Assembly: GCA_907165065.1 (NCBI GenBank)
Contig: OU015528.1
Coordinates: 32,820,515-32,884,514 of the forward strand
DNA length: 64,000 nucleotides
Reading direction: 5' to 3'
From: Caprimulgus europaeus
Taxonomy: Eukaryota; Chordata; Aves; Caprimulgiformes; Caprimulgidae
The notes under the pieces were generated by a model. It saw only the letters and a list, made by a program, of their open reading frames with translations, ran no database searches and was not told the origin of the DNA. A program made the position numbers and the translations under genes. Below, piece by piece: positions 13,509 to 25,500 of the stretch (within the stretch, counting starts at the first letter, position 1; every line of letters begins with the position of its first letter).

Positions 13509-16239
13509 TTTCTTTCACTTGGTCATCTTTCTCCAGGCTGCTACTGCTTTTCTTATTCTCGTTGCTAGTTTCTCTCTTGTGCTTTGTACCCTGATAACAG
13601 GGAGTAGACAATTTTTTTCCTTCTCTTGGAAGGTCTATGTGTTTAGTGGGAAACAGCAACCTTAGTCAGCACAAGAACAAACTTGATCTTTCACATGAAC
13701 CATTTTTACCAATTATTAGTTGATTCCTACTTAGCTGTTATCTTGGAAGTCATTTTGTTGTTTATTCCAGCAGAAGCAGAAGGACAAACAGGGGAAACAG
13801 CTTTCTAAAATTCACAATCTCCATAAATTATAAAAAAGTCATAATTTTAATAGATAATTGGAATTCTCAAGATTTTATATACATATATATAAAATGCTTA
13901 ACTGTGCTTAATTTGGACATCTGCAAAGAAACTATGCTGTGGCTTTCAAAGCTAACCCTGTCTCCATTCAGTTAGGATATTTTATTATTCACTGTCTCCC
14001 TCTCAAACTTTCAAATACATATGCAGCATTTGTAACAGAGTTAGGACTTTATTGGCTTGGTAAGTACGAAGCACTTAGCCAAGTTCGGAGCTAAAGACCT
14101 CCTCTACTCTCTGGACAACATCTGGCAATCTTCTCCCAATAAATCTTCCTCTTCTATCTTGTAGTCATAAAACACACAATTCACAACAATGAGGAACATA
14201 TGATATCATTTTTGTTGATACATCTCCAGTTTGAAAAGTTCTGACAGCAAGCATAGACAAAACCATTCCCTATGCCACATTGGAAATAAAGTACAACCAA
14301 TAAATTAAGATTTCCAGTCTCACTGGAATGATGAGCAGAATTTCAACCAAAAAAAAAGATGGAGTTTCAAATCAGGTTTAAAACCAAAAACAAAGAGAGG
14401 GTCTGTTTTTGTTTAGTGAACAGATCCAGGTCTGGATTACAGCAGTTCCATATGTTGATATTGGAGTTATGGGAAGACCTGCCCATGCAACATTATCCAG
14501 TCATGAATACAGGTTATTTACTCTTTTTAATGAGATACAGATAAAATGCAACCTCAGACAAACCAACTTGATGAAGAAGACAAATAATTTACACCCCCTA
14601 AACCCTCTAATTCTTCTGCTTTTATTTGGAAATATGCCATGAACTGTGTTCCTATGATTGAACATCTTTTTGGTTTCCAGAGCTCTTAATTTCAAAGTCA
14701 TGGAGGTAAATCTAGCACTCAAAGACTTTGAAGGCTGCTTCTACTGTGTCTTATCAGCAGAACCTGGGTGGGTTTATCCTGTTTTTGTTTGTACAGGAGC
14801 TTTGCCATGCATGTTTTGGGTGTGCTCAAAAACAGGGGACCAATGTTCCTCGCATTTATTTACAGATCTTTTATTCTTTTTTCAGATTTTAGCTGCTAGA
14901 TGACTTCCCATGGTGTGTAGTGTACAAAGCTCCTTCTAACGTACAGCAGTGTTTCGGATATAGTCATGGTGATCTAGCTGACAGGCTTTTTCCTCTGTAA
15001 TGCCTCACGTGGTGGTTCATCAGCAAAACTGTGGCCAAGAGAACTTCCTCTAATTGACAATATATAAGAAATTATACACTTAGATAGTAAAAGCTGCCGT
15101 TAGGCTGGTGCTACACTTTGGCAGCAGAAGTAAAATAAAGCCACTTTCTGTCCAGTTTGTTGTCCACCCTGGGGAGCACAGCTGGAGGGACCCCAGGTGG
15201 ACCATATGGCCCAGAGGGAAGTACTCTGCCAGGGCCAGATGTCTCTGGATACCTACTTACCCCCAGAGCTTCCATCCAACTCCTCCAGAATAAAACAGTG
15301 GGTGCCTCAAAACTTTTAAAAATAACATCAAGAAAGTAACTGGAGACAGCAGACTTCTGAAAAATGAGAAGAATGGAGAGCCATCCTCTCAAACAAGATG
15401 GCTGCCAACAAGGGCACTGAGGCCCAGCTGAAAAAAATTACTGTAGTCACTTTGGAAATTAAAATCACTGTCCAACAATACTGTTAGATGCTACTTCAAT
15501 TAGTTCTTCTTGGCAACACTACTGGGACAGACGAATGAACCTCAAGGGGGATATTTATGGTAGAAGATGAAGTACAAGAGATCCCTGCCCAGATCCAGAA
15601 AAGTCTTCAAGACAGATATATCCTCTGTACAACGGGACTAGCCAAATCCTGTAGCCCACAAAGAAAGACAAACTCTTAAAGCTTGTCTTTCTATTCCTTA
15701 CCAAAATGCTCTGATGTCTGGTGGATAGTGAGTTTAATTCAGAAAAATCTCTGCAACTGACTTCAGTCACAAATGCCATATACCAATATTTATGTGTCTC
15801 AAACCAATTATGAGAAGGGGAAAGAACAACTCAGTGAAAAGAATTCTTTTGGGGATGCCACATTAAAAATGAATAATTTCCCACAATTTAGCAAAACACA
15901 TTATTGGACTGTAATTACCCCTTTAAAAAGTAGGAAACCTGCCAGGTGGCAAGGACTTAAATTTTTTTAATTCAGTTTCCAGATCAGCTATATTTCCAGA
16001 TCTGTGAAGAGCTGCATCTCTTCCAAAAGCTACTGGTTTCTAGTTTTTAATTTTTAACAGCTCACCTTCTGCTCACGGGAAACATGAAGAGTTACTTCCA
16101 TTCTCAGTAAGACATCATGAAAAAATGTCAAGTGATATCTCCAGCCGTCAACAGAGTAGAAGAGGAGATCAGCACAGGATGACTCACATCATCTGTATGA
16201 TTACCCATTAACCCATTCCCATTTGTCAACTGCCTGTAC
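13509..16239. other. Intergenic, no gene seen
   Basis: AT-rich DNA without recognisable exons or repeats. Overlapping short open frames around 15,108-15,392 look like chance in a slightly GC-richer patch. Confidence 0.5.
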
Positions 16240-16316
16240 CCTTCCTATCTCCCCTCCCTTCCTCCCTCCTTTCTTCCCACTCATTCTTCCCTCCCAGTTT
16301 CCATCACCGCACCCTC
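16240..16316. repeat. Pyrimidine-rich CCTT-type tract
   Basis: Nearly pure C and T on the + strand with imperfect TCCC and CCTT units. It is a low-complexity tract of a kind that can form triplex DNA. No gene is tied to it. Confidence 0.7.
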
Positions 16317-16905
16317 CCTTTGATTTACTCCCTCATTCTCTATGCCCCTTTGCTCAGCTTCATGCACCACATGAATCCAGACCTCCCATACATGAACCTG
16401 GAGTTAAAAGCCTGTAGAGAAAGAACCAGTCACTGGACTTAATTGTCTGTACTTTTTGCTGCAGAAGTTTACAATTTGTCCCAGCAGTGAGATTTTTCCC
16501 CTGATTGTTGAATGTTTGCTTTGCATGGGGGAAGGAGAGAGAGACTGCCTGCTTATGAAGAATGGAGAAGGAGGACTGTGCTGAACCCTCCCACTCCCCC
16601 AGCAAATAACATCTCACTGAGAACACAGGGCTGTTGATGAGGGTATTCAGTCTGGCAAAGGATAAATCACAGAGCCAGCATGGTAGGCAAACATGTCTGC
16701 AGTTTAGGAGCACGCCAGCAGAGTGTGAATCTGCTCTCATGGCACGCTCACCACTCAAGCACTTAGCTCCTAATGGTGCAGGCAATGTCCAAGGGCAGCA
16801 AAGGTGGCAAGGAAAGAGTGAGCACTGCCCAGGTGGCAGGGCAGTCATCTCAGCTCCCAGAATAGATTTTTTTGTTTTATTCAGTGCCACAATAAGTGGC
16901 TTTCA

Positions 16906-17592
16906 TTGATTCTACCTTTCTTGAAACGCAATTCTCTAATGTCCTTCCTCCCTAGCCAGCACCTCCAGCCACACTGCTGTCTGTGCCAAGGAGGCTGCAA
17001 AGAGCAGGTGGATGGAGAGGAAGGTGGGCATGCACTCATCCCTCAGATCTGCTTTCTGTCTCCTTATAGCCACTTCCAGTTGGTACTGGTGGTCCCCTCC
17101 CCAGTGTCCTCCTTCTTAGCTTCCTCCAGCTGTCCTGCTGCTGCCAGTGGCAAGTCTCAGCCACTGTCTGGAGAAACTGTGGCTGGTGGGAACTGTTCTC
17201 CTTCCAGTATCATGGGATTTGCCTCTAGGGCAGGTTCCCTTCCCATACTGGCTTTATTATGGCTCCTGTGTTGCTCATTTACAGTCAAAAGACCAGTAGC
17301 ATCCTGCCCACCAGCAAGAGAGCTGCAGTCACAAAGCCGGGCTCTGTCTGGGTATTCCCTCAGGCTTCAGAAATTGTTAATTATTTTCTTCACAGGGGCA
17401 CAGATTCAACTGGAAGATGGAGTAATTCACAGATTAGTAGTTAAGACAGCTTCTGCAAGAGAAGGGAGATGTGAAATAGGAGTTACTAATACTCTCAGGC
17501 AACGGAGAGAACTGCAGCTCAGGGGCAGCTCTGTGAAAAAGATGACGGTGCCACACCAACCAACCACACCACAATTTAAGTGGAATCAGTAG
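16906..17592 (+). other. Long open frame, doubtful coding
   Basis: A 228-codon frame without stops is the longest one in the upstream intergenic region. Its first codon is TTG, so any real start would be internal. The ATG at 17,212 has A at -3 and G at +4 and opens a 126-codon frame whose first 32 residues look like a signal peptide (basic start, then LPILALLWLLCCSF). Against coding: I recognise no domain, the region is locally GC-richer (which lengthens chance frames), another long frame runs the opposite way at 16,360-16,890, and a good-looking splice acceptor (TTTTCTTCACAG, ending at about 17,396) sits inside the frame. Probably chance. Confidence 0.15.
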
Positions 17593-20500
17593 CCTCTGGG
17601 ACTGTCCCTGCTGGTGCATGAGAGAGAGAGGGGGGCTTTGAGACCTCCTGGAGCAAACCACCAAAGACACTTCAGCAGAGAAACTCTCATTTCTGAATTA
17701 TGGTGAGGTACATGCAGTACATGCATGAGACACAACACTATTAGCTGAGCCCTGACAAAACTGAAGCACTTCGGCAAATGTCCAGAGGCTGAAGCTTCAG
17801 GACATTTGAAAAGCCAAAGATTTTAGATGCCTCCCAGCTGAGGTCGTATCTGGGCTCTGGTCTGAAGTGTGGCAATTTTGGGTGCTGGTGTTCACAGTCC
17901 GCTAAGGTACCAAAGTCCTTTACATGATGTGGTCTTTCAGCCTTAGGAACAGATGCAATCATCAACATATGATGCCTCAGATTTGAAAAATCCAGGCCAA
18001 AGTACAATAGGACATCTGAGCCCATCTCAATTACCATTGAAAGAAAATGTTCCTGCCACAGAAATTAGGTACAATTTTGGACATATTTTTGTAGATTCCT
18101 CAAGTGTAGGGCTAACAATTGAAGAAGCCAATGAAGTATGCAAAGATTTGTATTTTACCCCATCATCCATACATATCGACGTTGCAATCCCACCTTTCTG
18201 TCATAAAATATGAACTTTGAAGGGAACACAGGAAGAAGACAAGGATTGACTGGAATAATTTCATTAAACCGAAAAACCATTTGACCACTAGTTTAGCACT
18301 GTCCATTTAATTGCCTGGCTCAATCTTAATTTCACATCAGATTCTCATTATTTAATCCCTGAAAATTGTGATGTTCAAAGATTACTGGATCAGATAACAG
18401 ACATAAAGACCTATATCACCAGTGAAGGCTTACCTACCTGAGCAGGTTCAATACAGAACAAAGTATGCACTTGAACAAATGTAGCACATGGATATAATTA
18501 CTTTTCTTTAAAAATTCCTGTGTATGTGTTCAGGTCATACTAAAGTTAGCTTAAATACATCTGCTTGTCTATTCAGGTGCTACTATAGCAGCATGATCAG
18601 CAACATTTTTACACTTTAACAATGTTTAGTATTGTCCAAATGTTTAATAAATCAAGAGAAAAACATGAACTAGAGTTGCCTGGGCTCTATATTTAGGATT
18701 AATATATTTACAAGTAAATGGGACTTTCTGATTTCACACATATAGTCATTGCAAGCACAATGAATATAGATGTGAAAGTGAAAAGAAAACATGTATTTCT
18801 ATTAAAATTAATTGTTAAAAATTGGGGAGTTTGGGTGTATTGTGACTCAGTGATGATCATTTCCTACATCTGTACATTTTTGGAGTTTACAAAAATAAAG
18901 AGCTATGTTAAATTTTCAGAATTCCATTTGCAGCACAAGACGACAAAGTTGCCACAGTTTCCAAGGCTTAAATGCAGTATACATACTCGTAAGACCTCTC
19001 TGAGTATCTTTCAAAAACCACCAGTCACCAAATCGCTTTGTTCAGTTCCGAAAACATGTTCAGAAAATAAAGAGCTATAAGGGGCTGGTTATTGCATGGA
19101 GGTTTGGTGAGAGAACATAAGTTAAGGAGTGTGATTAAGGAAATGAAGGGTGAACACTGCTCTTTAGGGAGTAATGCAGTGCATTTGGAAATCGATGGGA
19201 TTTTTCCAGTGACACTCCTTTGTTTTTTGCTGCTCTTAGGAGGTTGCTAAGGAAGGACTGTTCCTCCTGAACCACTGAGACTGGCACCAGCAGAACCGTG
19301 CTTTTAAGAGCGAGGTTCTCAACTCTGTTTTACTCTCCTTTCACAGGGATAGTCTTGTCAGTAAGAGCAAAACACAATCTAAATATCGATGTCAGTTCCT
19401 TTCTCTAAACAAAAGACTCTAAGAAATATAGCTGAAAACTGTGCTGAACTTTTGCTCTGCTCTGAAAAAATAAGATGTGTGGATGGGTGCATGGATGGAC
19501 GGATGGATGAATGGGTAGACAGATGCACTAAACATTTCACCCCATCCTTGAAAGCTAATGGAAAACACATTTTGTGGCTTTGACAAATTAACAGAGCAGA
19601 GCAACCTAGTTTTATATATCACGGTCTTATTATTTCCTGTTTTTCTAGTGAGTTTTGGCTTGGAAAGCAAACAAACTTGTGCACAGATGAGTAATGTGTT
19701 TAGCTTTAGATTTGGCCAGAAAATAAAATCCTGTAAGATATTTTTACTTGGATGGAAATAACGTATGTTGCTCTGATGTTACTCTCTGGGATTCAGTTCT
19801 GTGGATGCTTTTATAGCTGATTGCAGTGTGCTAATGTGATAGGGCCAAATCTCAAAAGACTTAGTGAAGTCAGTGGCAGGTTTTGCTGAGTAAAATGATA
19901 TCTGAGGAAGGATATTAGGACTTGGTTTGTCACAAGATTTTCGCTGGTACCCTAAAATTTTTATGCTCTGAAAAAAATTAGAAGTATTTTGAAAGAGTCC
20001 TAAACACTCGGTAGCTGAGATGGTTTCTGAAGGGAGGGCAGGCACTAAAGAAAACAGCTGTAGGACTGTCTTCCAGTAACCCCAACAAGTCACAGTGCAA
20101 AGGGCATTGCAAGGACAGAGTAGAGGACGGTATGCCAGAAGTACAGTTGTAGCACACAGCGCTGAAGGTGGGTGAGCAATCAGGGTGAGCAGAGCAGCGC
20201 GTAGAAAAGAGTCAGCATCAGACCCAGCCGCATTCTCGTGTGCGTTCCTCGACATTACTTGTGAAAGAGAGATGATCTATAGAGCAGGATCAGGAGTTCA
20301 GCATTTCAGAAGAAAGCATCAGCTTTCTTCTTTCTTGAGCTGAGATTTCTGTTAATACAAAGAAGAAACTCACACCTTAGGTTTTGTGGGTTTATTTTTA
20401 ATTATCATCCTGCTGCAGAAAGTATTGATCTGGGTGGACTAAAACTCTTGGGCCTGACTCTTACACCAACACCTTTTTGCAATGTAAAGGCCCCGTGCCT

Positions 20501-21224
20501 CAGTATAAGGCCAAGCTCATAGTTTCATTGGATTCACTTGATTTTATTTGGTTCAATGGTCTCAGTCGCTATTTGTTTGCTTTTTAAACGGTTTAATTTT
20601 TCAATAGATTTCAGGCCTGTGTAGCCAGAAAATGTGAACTATATGGATTTAAAACCAGCATATCAGCAAAAAGAACATTTACTATTTTTAACACCCCCCC
20701 CCTCCCCGCCTCTATTTTTAAACTAATCCCATGAATCATTAGGTTCTGTCTCTGGGGTTTTGCAGGGTTGCTATTCACATCACTTCCCAGCTGCAGAGGG
20801 TGAGAACTGTTCAGTGTTCTCCTCTTTTTGAAATTTCCATTAAGTATATAGATTAGTGTACATTGCTATAACAGCTTTGTAATCAGAACTTCCTTTCATG
20901 AGAAGCTGGCTGGAGCCACAGATGTTTCTTGTATTACATATTATAAAATATTCACCTGAATGTATAAATTCTAGACTTTTTAAGATGTTAATCTGTTTTG
21001 GGTGTTAGCCAGCTGGGCATTTGTGAGGCTTTCTGTTTAATCAGTGGTCCTCTGCATTCTCTTCATCCTTCCACACATATATACAGTTACACACGTACAT
21101 CACTATTAAAAACATAGTTCAAAAATCCTGGTATGAATATTTTGAAGCATCGATAAAAAGCCCTTGTATGCTTCGGACCTCTACCTGTTCCTGATGAACA
21201 ATATTGGCCCACTGGTATACACAC
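17593..21224. other. Intergenic, no gene seen
   Basis: AT-rich DNA. It holds a short ATGG tetranucleotide tract (listed separately) and otherwise nothing I can assign. Short frames at 17,953-18,213 and 18,718-19,080 have no recognisable motif. Confidence 0.5.
19481..19515. repeat. Short imperfect (ATGG)n tract
   Basis: About eight GGATG/ATGG units with substitutions, read directly. Confidence 0.7.
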
Positions 21225-21432
21225 ACATTTTTCACATTGAGGAGAGTCAAATACTGGAATAGGTTTTCCAGAGATGCTGTGCAGTCTCCGTCTTTCGAGG
21301 TTTTCAAGACTGGATAAAGCCCTGAGTATCCTCATCTCATCTAATGACTGACGCTGCTTGGAGTAGGAGGCTGGGCTTCAGACTTCCTGACATCCCTTCC
21401 AGCCTCAATTATCATGTAATCCTGGGATTCCA
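21225..21432 (+). mobile_element. CR1 LINE 3' fragment, plus orientation
   Basis: The stretch carries the standard CR1 3' region in order: an ACTGGAATAGG block, CCAGAGATGCTGTG, CAGTCTCCGTCTTT, CAAGACTGGATAAAGC, then CATCCCTTCCAGCCTCAAT and a worn ATTC-type tail near 21,420-21,432. Only the last 200 bp or so of the element is present, possibly beginning a little earlier (about 21,180). It is older-looking than the 12.7-kb copy and has no coding capacity. Confidence 0.85.
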
Positions 21433-22077
21433 GGACTATGTAGTGGGTTTGGGACTTTTGCTATCAAATAATAGCTAACCTTCACACTGCCACGTTGTAA
21501 GTTCTGGCTGTGTAAGCCAGTGAAATCGTACAATATCCTGGGGTTTTTTTGAAGTTACAGTGTTTGTGATTATTTTAGCTATTCAAACTAACAATGCATA
21601 GAGTGTAAATAATTATACAACATGTTTAAAAATACACATTAAGGTTATTTCCCCCTCCTCCCCCCCAAAATGCATAGGGAAAATATTTTGGTCTTCCCAG
21701 GTACCATAACTGCAAGTTCACACTATATATGACTAAGGATGCTTTCAGAGTAGAGGTGTGCCTGTTCACACACAAAGGGGTAAAAGTACAGGATATAAAT
21801 TAGAGAGAGATAAATCAGAAAAAAAACAAAAAAATTATGAATGCAAGAGAAAAGAAACAACATCTGATGATATCTTTCCTCAGTCAGTGTTCAGTGCTGT
21901 CCCGAGAGACTCTGTTGCCAGTTTTAGACACCGATGTTGCAAGTACTCTCATGAAATAATCAAAGTTTTATAGAAGAGTTGGGTTTGATTAAGAAATAAA
22001 AATCATAAAGCATAATGTATAAGTTAGGATTGTTAGCTTTGAACTAGAGAAACATAAAGACCTAAATAAGAAGGGAC
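21433..22077. other. Intergenic, no gene seen
   Basis: AT-rich sequence between the CR1 fragment and the probable LTR. A short purine run (AAGAAGGGA, 22,070-22,076) just before the LTR resembles a polypurine tract but is too short to prove internal retroviral sequence. Confidence 0.4.
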
Positions 22078-22502
22078 TGTAAAGTCCTAAGCCTGCTCTG
22101 ATCATTAACTCAGTATTAACTCTGATCATTAACTCAGTGTTGATGTGGAGTGAGTTGAGCCAAGTCCTTGGGACAAGGTCATTGGAGGGTCTTTTATTTT
22201 GGGTCGGTGGTCTGTGGTGGTCACAAAAGCAACCCTCCGACTCATTCCAAGGCTCAATGGGCATGCGTAGAGAGGTAGAGTTTTATGATAATGACTTCTG
22301 ATAATTTTTTTGAATATGCATGATAATTCTGAGAAATACAATGATTATGTATGATTCTGTATAATATAAACTTTGCTTCGTGCGCTATCAGGTAGGCACG
22401 ATAGGTGGAGCGATCCCCTGTGCACCCAGCGCTGCAATAAAGAAGTGCCTGCTTCTCAAGACTGCATTGATGTTAAGGAGTTTATTCCCGATTTCGGTGA
22501 CA
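22078..22502 (+). mobile_element. Probable solo LTR of an endogenous retrovirus
   Basis: The segment has LTR order: a TGT start near 22,078 (start uncertain; it could be up to 60 nt earlier), a U3-like part with a duplicated 19-nt element, TATAAA at 22,365-22,370, AATAAA at 22,436-22,441 about 70 nt later, and a short U5 ending TTCGGTGACA at 22,502. The TGT start and ACA end are the expected short inverted termini. No primer-binding site follows and no gag, pol or env is next to it, so a solo LTR is most likely. I could not find a convincing target-site duplication, so the outer borders and the ERV class remain open. Confidence 0.6.
22096..22138. repeat. 24-nt tandem repeat inside the LTR U3
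   Basis: The 19-mer CTCTGATCATTAACTCAGT occurs at 22,096-22,114 and again, identical, at 22,120-22,138, a period of 24 nt. It lies in the U3-like part of the probable LTR, where duplicated enhancer elements are common. Confidence 0.85.
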
Positions 22503-25500
22503 CCAGCAGCATCGAACTCCCACTGATTCACTTCGAGAAGACATTTCATGCCACTTATGACATTTCTACTGTATTCCCTTCTGTCCTCTGGTTCATCTTC
22601 CTTCCTCTTTTTGTTCCTTTCCACCACTGTACAAGGACAGGGTTTTTCCCCCCTCTCAGTTTACAGCTTCTCAGAGTTCACACCCTTTTCATCCCCTCTC
22701 TCAAGAGCTCTCCCTGTGACCTTTCCAGAAAAAATAAACTTTCAGATTGCATAGTGATTAGAGAGATTATCCACATTAAGCATTCCCCTTGTGAGCATGA
22801 ACATAACAAAAGCTCATTTAAGAAACTCAAGCACTGTGCTGTAACTGGGAGAGGTATTGCCTACCTCCTACTAAAGTGGCCCTTTTATTCCTCTGCTAGA
22901 TTTAATCAACCATTTGTTTCTGACATCTCAGCAAGAAGCCCTTTTGCTTCCTGAGGTTTGCATGAATTAGAAATGCTGCTGCTAAATCACCATAACAATT
23001 GTATTTGTTTTGAGTTTCTTCAGATTTCCTATCTGCTTACTGCATGCTTAGCCTATTTTGAGATCCTACTAATAATTCAAAGCTCATACCTGTTCTTATA
23101 AAGTAGAAAAACATTAACTAAAATGTCTGAAAGCAAACAGAAATGTCCGCTCTTTCTTCAGAATATTTCTCCCTGACAGTCTCCCCATGTCCATCACCAC
23201 AGGCATTAAAATGACATGGCATGAGGCAGAACCAGAAGAAAAGTTCATTCACGAGATTTGACTCCAGGGCAGAGAACCATGTAAGTCATAAATCTTTTTT
23301 ATATAATCACTCCCTTTCTCCAGGCAAGTATCCTGTTGTCCAAACAAATTATCCGCAGGGCACCATTTGTCCAATAATTTGTCTCTAAGATAAATATTTT
23401 TACATTTTTCCTCCTTTTGGAAAACACAGCCACTAGGGTGTTTTCAATTAAGGCTAAAGAATTTGCTGAGGATTTGGGAGATGCTTTTGAAGTTGGGAAA
23501 GAAATCAGTTGACAACTCTGATCACTTCGGCATGGCACCAAGAATTACAAATGCAAGAAACCATGTGATTGCTTGTTACTTCTGTCTCCAAATGCAAGCA
23601 TCACACTGAAGTCTTCCCTCTGGTCCTGTCTGGTTCTTAAGTTTTTCTGTTAAATTAATGTGCTTCATTTGGCTTATGGTTGTTAAATTCATAATAAGAG
23701 GTGAAATAACAACATGCCTGCAAGAAAACAGTCATCTACTGAGGACTCAAATGTTGAATTTCCCTTAAAAAATAAGGACAACTGAAAAATGCCAGTAACT
23801 CCCACATCAGTCATGGTCAGTATGGTCATGTATCAGGCAATATGTGAAATCAAAGAATTATTATAAAATTACTGTTTCTGATAAGTGTGCTAAATGCAAT
23901 AGAAAACATCTGTAATTATTTTTCCTTACCAAAAAAAAAAAGGTAATTCTAGATAAAGAAACACCTTTGAATGTATGAGAAAAAGTGTTTGCTTTCCATA
24001 ATAGGAAGTATAACCATTTTCATTTTGATCTACGGGCTGCATTTCCTTGATCATAGAGGCAGAAAATTTCACCTGTTGTCAGATTAAAACTGAGTCAGCT
24101 CAGTACACAAATTCAGCTTTTTAAACAACATTTTAAACCATAAGGCCTCAATTTAATAGCAGTTTTGTGTAGGTGTTACATTCCTGCAGAATAAGAATAA
24201 AGGACTAAATTTTTTCCAGCCCCAGATGATGAGAAAGCTGAAGAAATGGAAAATAAGCAAGTGAAGATCAGGGACAGTCACTGTCTACACAAGTTTTTTG
24301 GGGGGGCAGAAAACATATGTGCAAATAATGTGTTAAAAATATTATATAAACGTTTTAAAAAGAACCTTCCCAAAAGTAAAGTTTTGAGTCTGAGTCATGC
24401 CAGGTTGTTCAGGGAGTCAAAAGCAGTGGAGTGACACTGCCTACTGTTATGGAGTTGGTAGTGAACAATTTTTTTCAAGTATTTTCATAACTACACAGTA
24501 CCTGTGGAAGAAATAAGGATCTTTAGATAATTCTGGGAAAGTAGAGTCAAACATTAGGTTGAGTCCACCCATGGTGAGCTTGATTTAATTTGTAAGTCTG
24601 TTATAGGCAGATGAAAAGAATCATTCTGTCTATGAAATTAATATAACCACTATAATAAGAAGATATTTTCAAGATTATTCTTTCACTTACATATATAAAT
24701 GTTTTTTATTAAACCAAAAACTATTCAGAGACACATCCTTAAAGCAGTACCCTGGATATAAGGATTCTGACCCTTTTATTTCATATTTGTATTTTAATGA
24801 TGTAATTGTAACATCCAATAAACAAGTTACTAGAATAGTATGCAATATTTCAGTGAAGTAGATTATAAAATTATAGCAGCCTGAGAAGGACACTCACACT
24901 GTTTGAATTGATGCATCTAGTTCAGGAGCCCCTTGCTAACACAGTGAGTGAGGCTTCTCTGCAGGTTAACCCAGGGAACTTCATTTAGAAGCTTATTTCC
25001 AATTATTATACAAAGACTTTAAACATGAAGTACATTAAAATTGTCATTAGATTCATTTTAAAGACAGTTTCCATAGAAAGAAGACACCTGTGAAAGTAAA
25101 GATGAGCTCTCTACTGTATTTCACAGTGGATATAATTTCCTTCAAAATTTGCATTGTAATTTTTTATTTTAAGATAGACCTTAGTAACTGCTCTTTTTGG
25201 AATAAAGAAATATGCCTGCAGTTTGCACTTATTTATTTAGATTCACTCTTTTACTGTTGCAATTATTCATCTTACCCAGGCCCAGCTGTTTACTATTTCA
25301 AGTTATATCTTGAATAGTTGCTCAGTTGAGGTTTCCTATATGATTGTTTATGCATCAAAGTAAGGAAAAAAGAAATCTTATGAAAAATGTACGTTATGAA
25401 TAACAGTTCTGGAGATTTTCCTTGTTCGCATAAAAGTGTGCTCTCTGCTTTTCTTCTGGCAACCTAGTGTGTCCTAGTGCAAACATGAATCACAGAAAAT

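Noticed and set aside
15108-15392. Glycine/proline-containing frames on both strands that look faintly collagen-like
   Set aside because: Too short, no Gly-X-Y periodicity, no splice-site support.
22373-22954. 193-codon plus-strand frame
   Set aside because: It starts inside the R/U5 part of the probable LTR, runs into unrelated flank and shows no protein motif.
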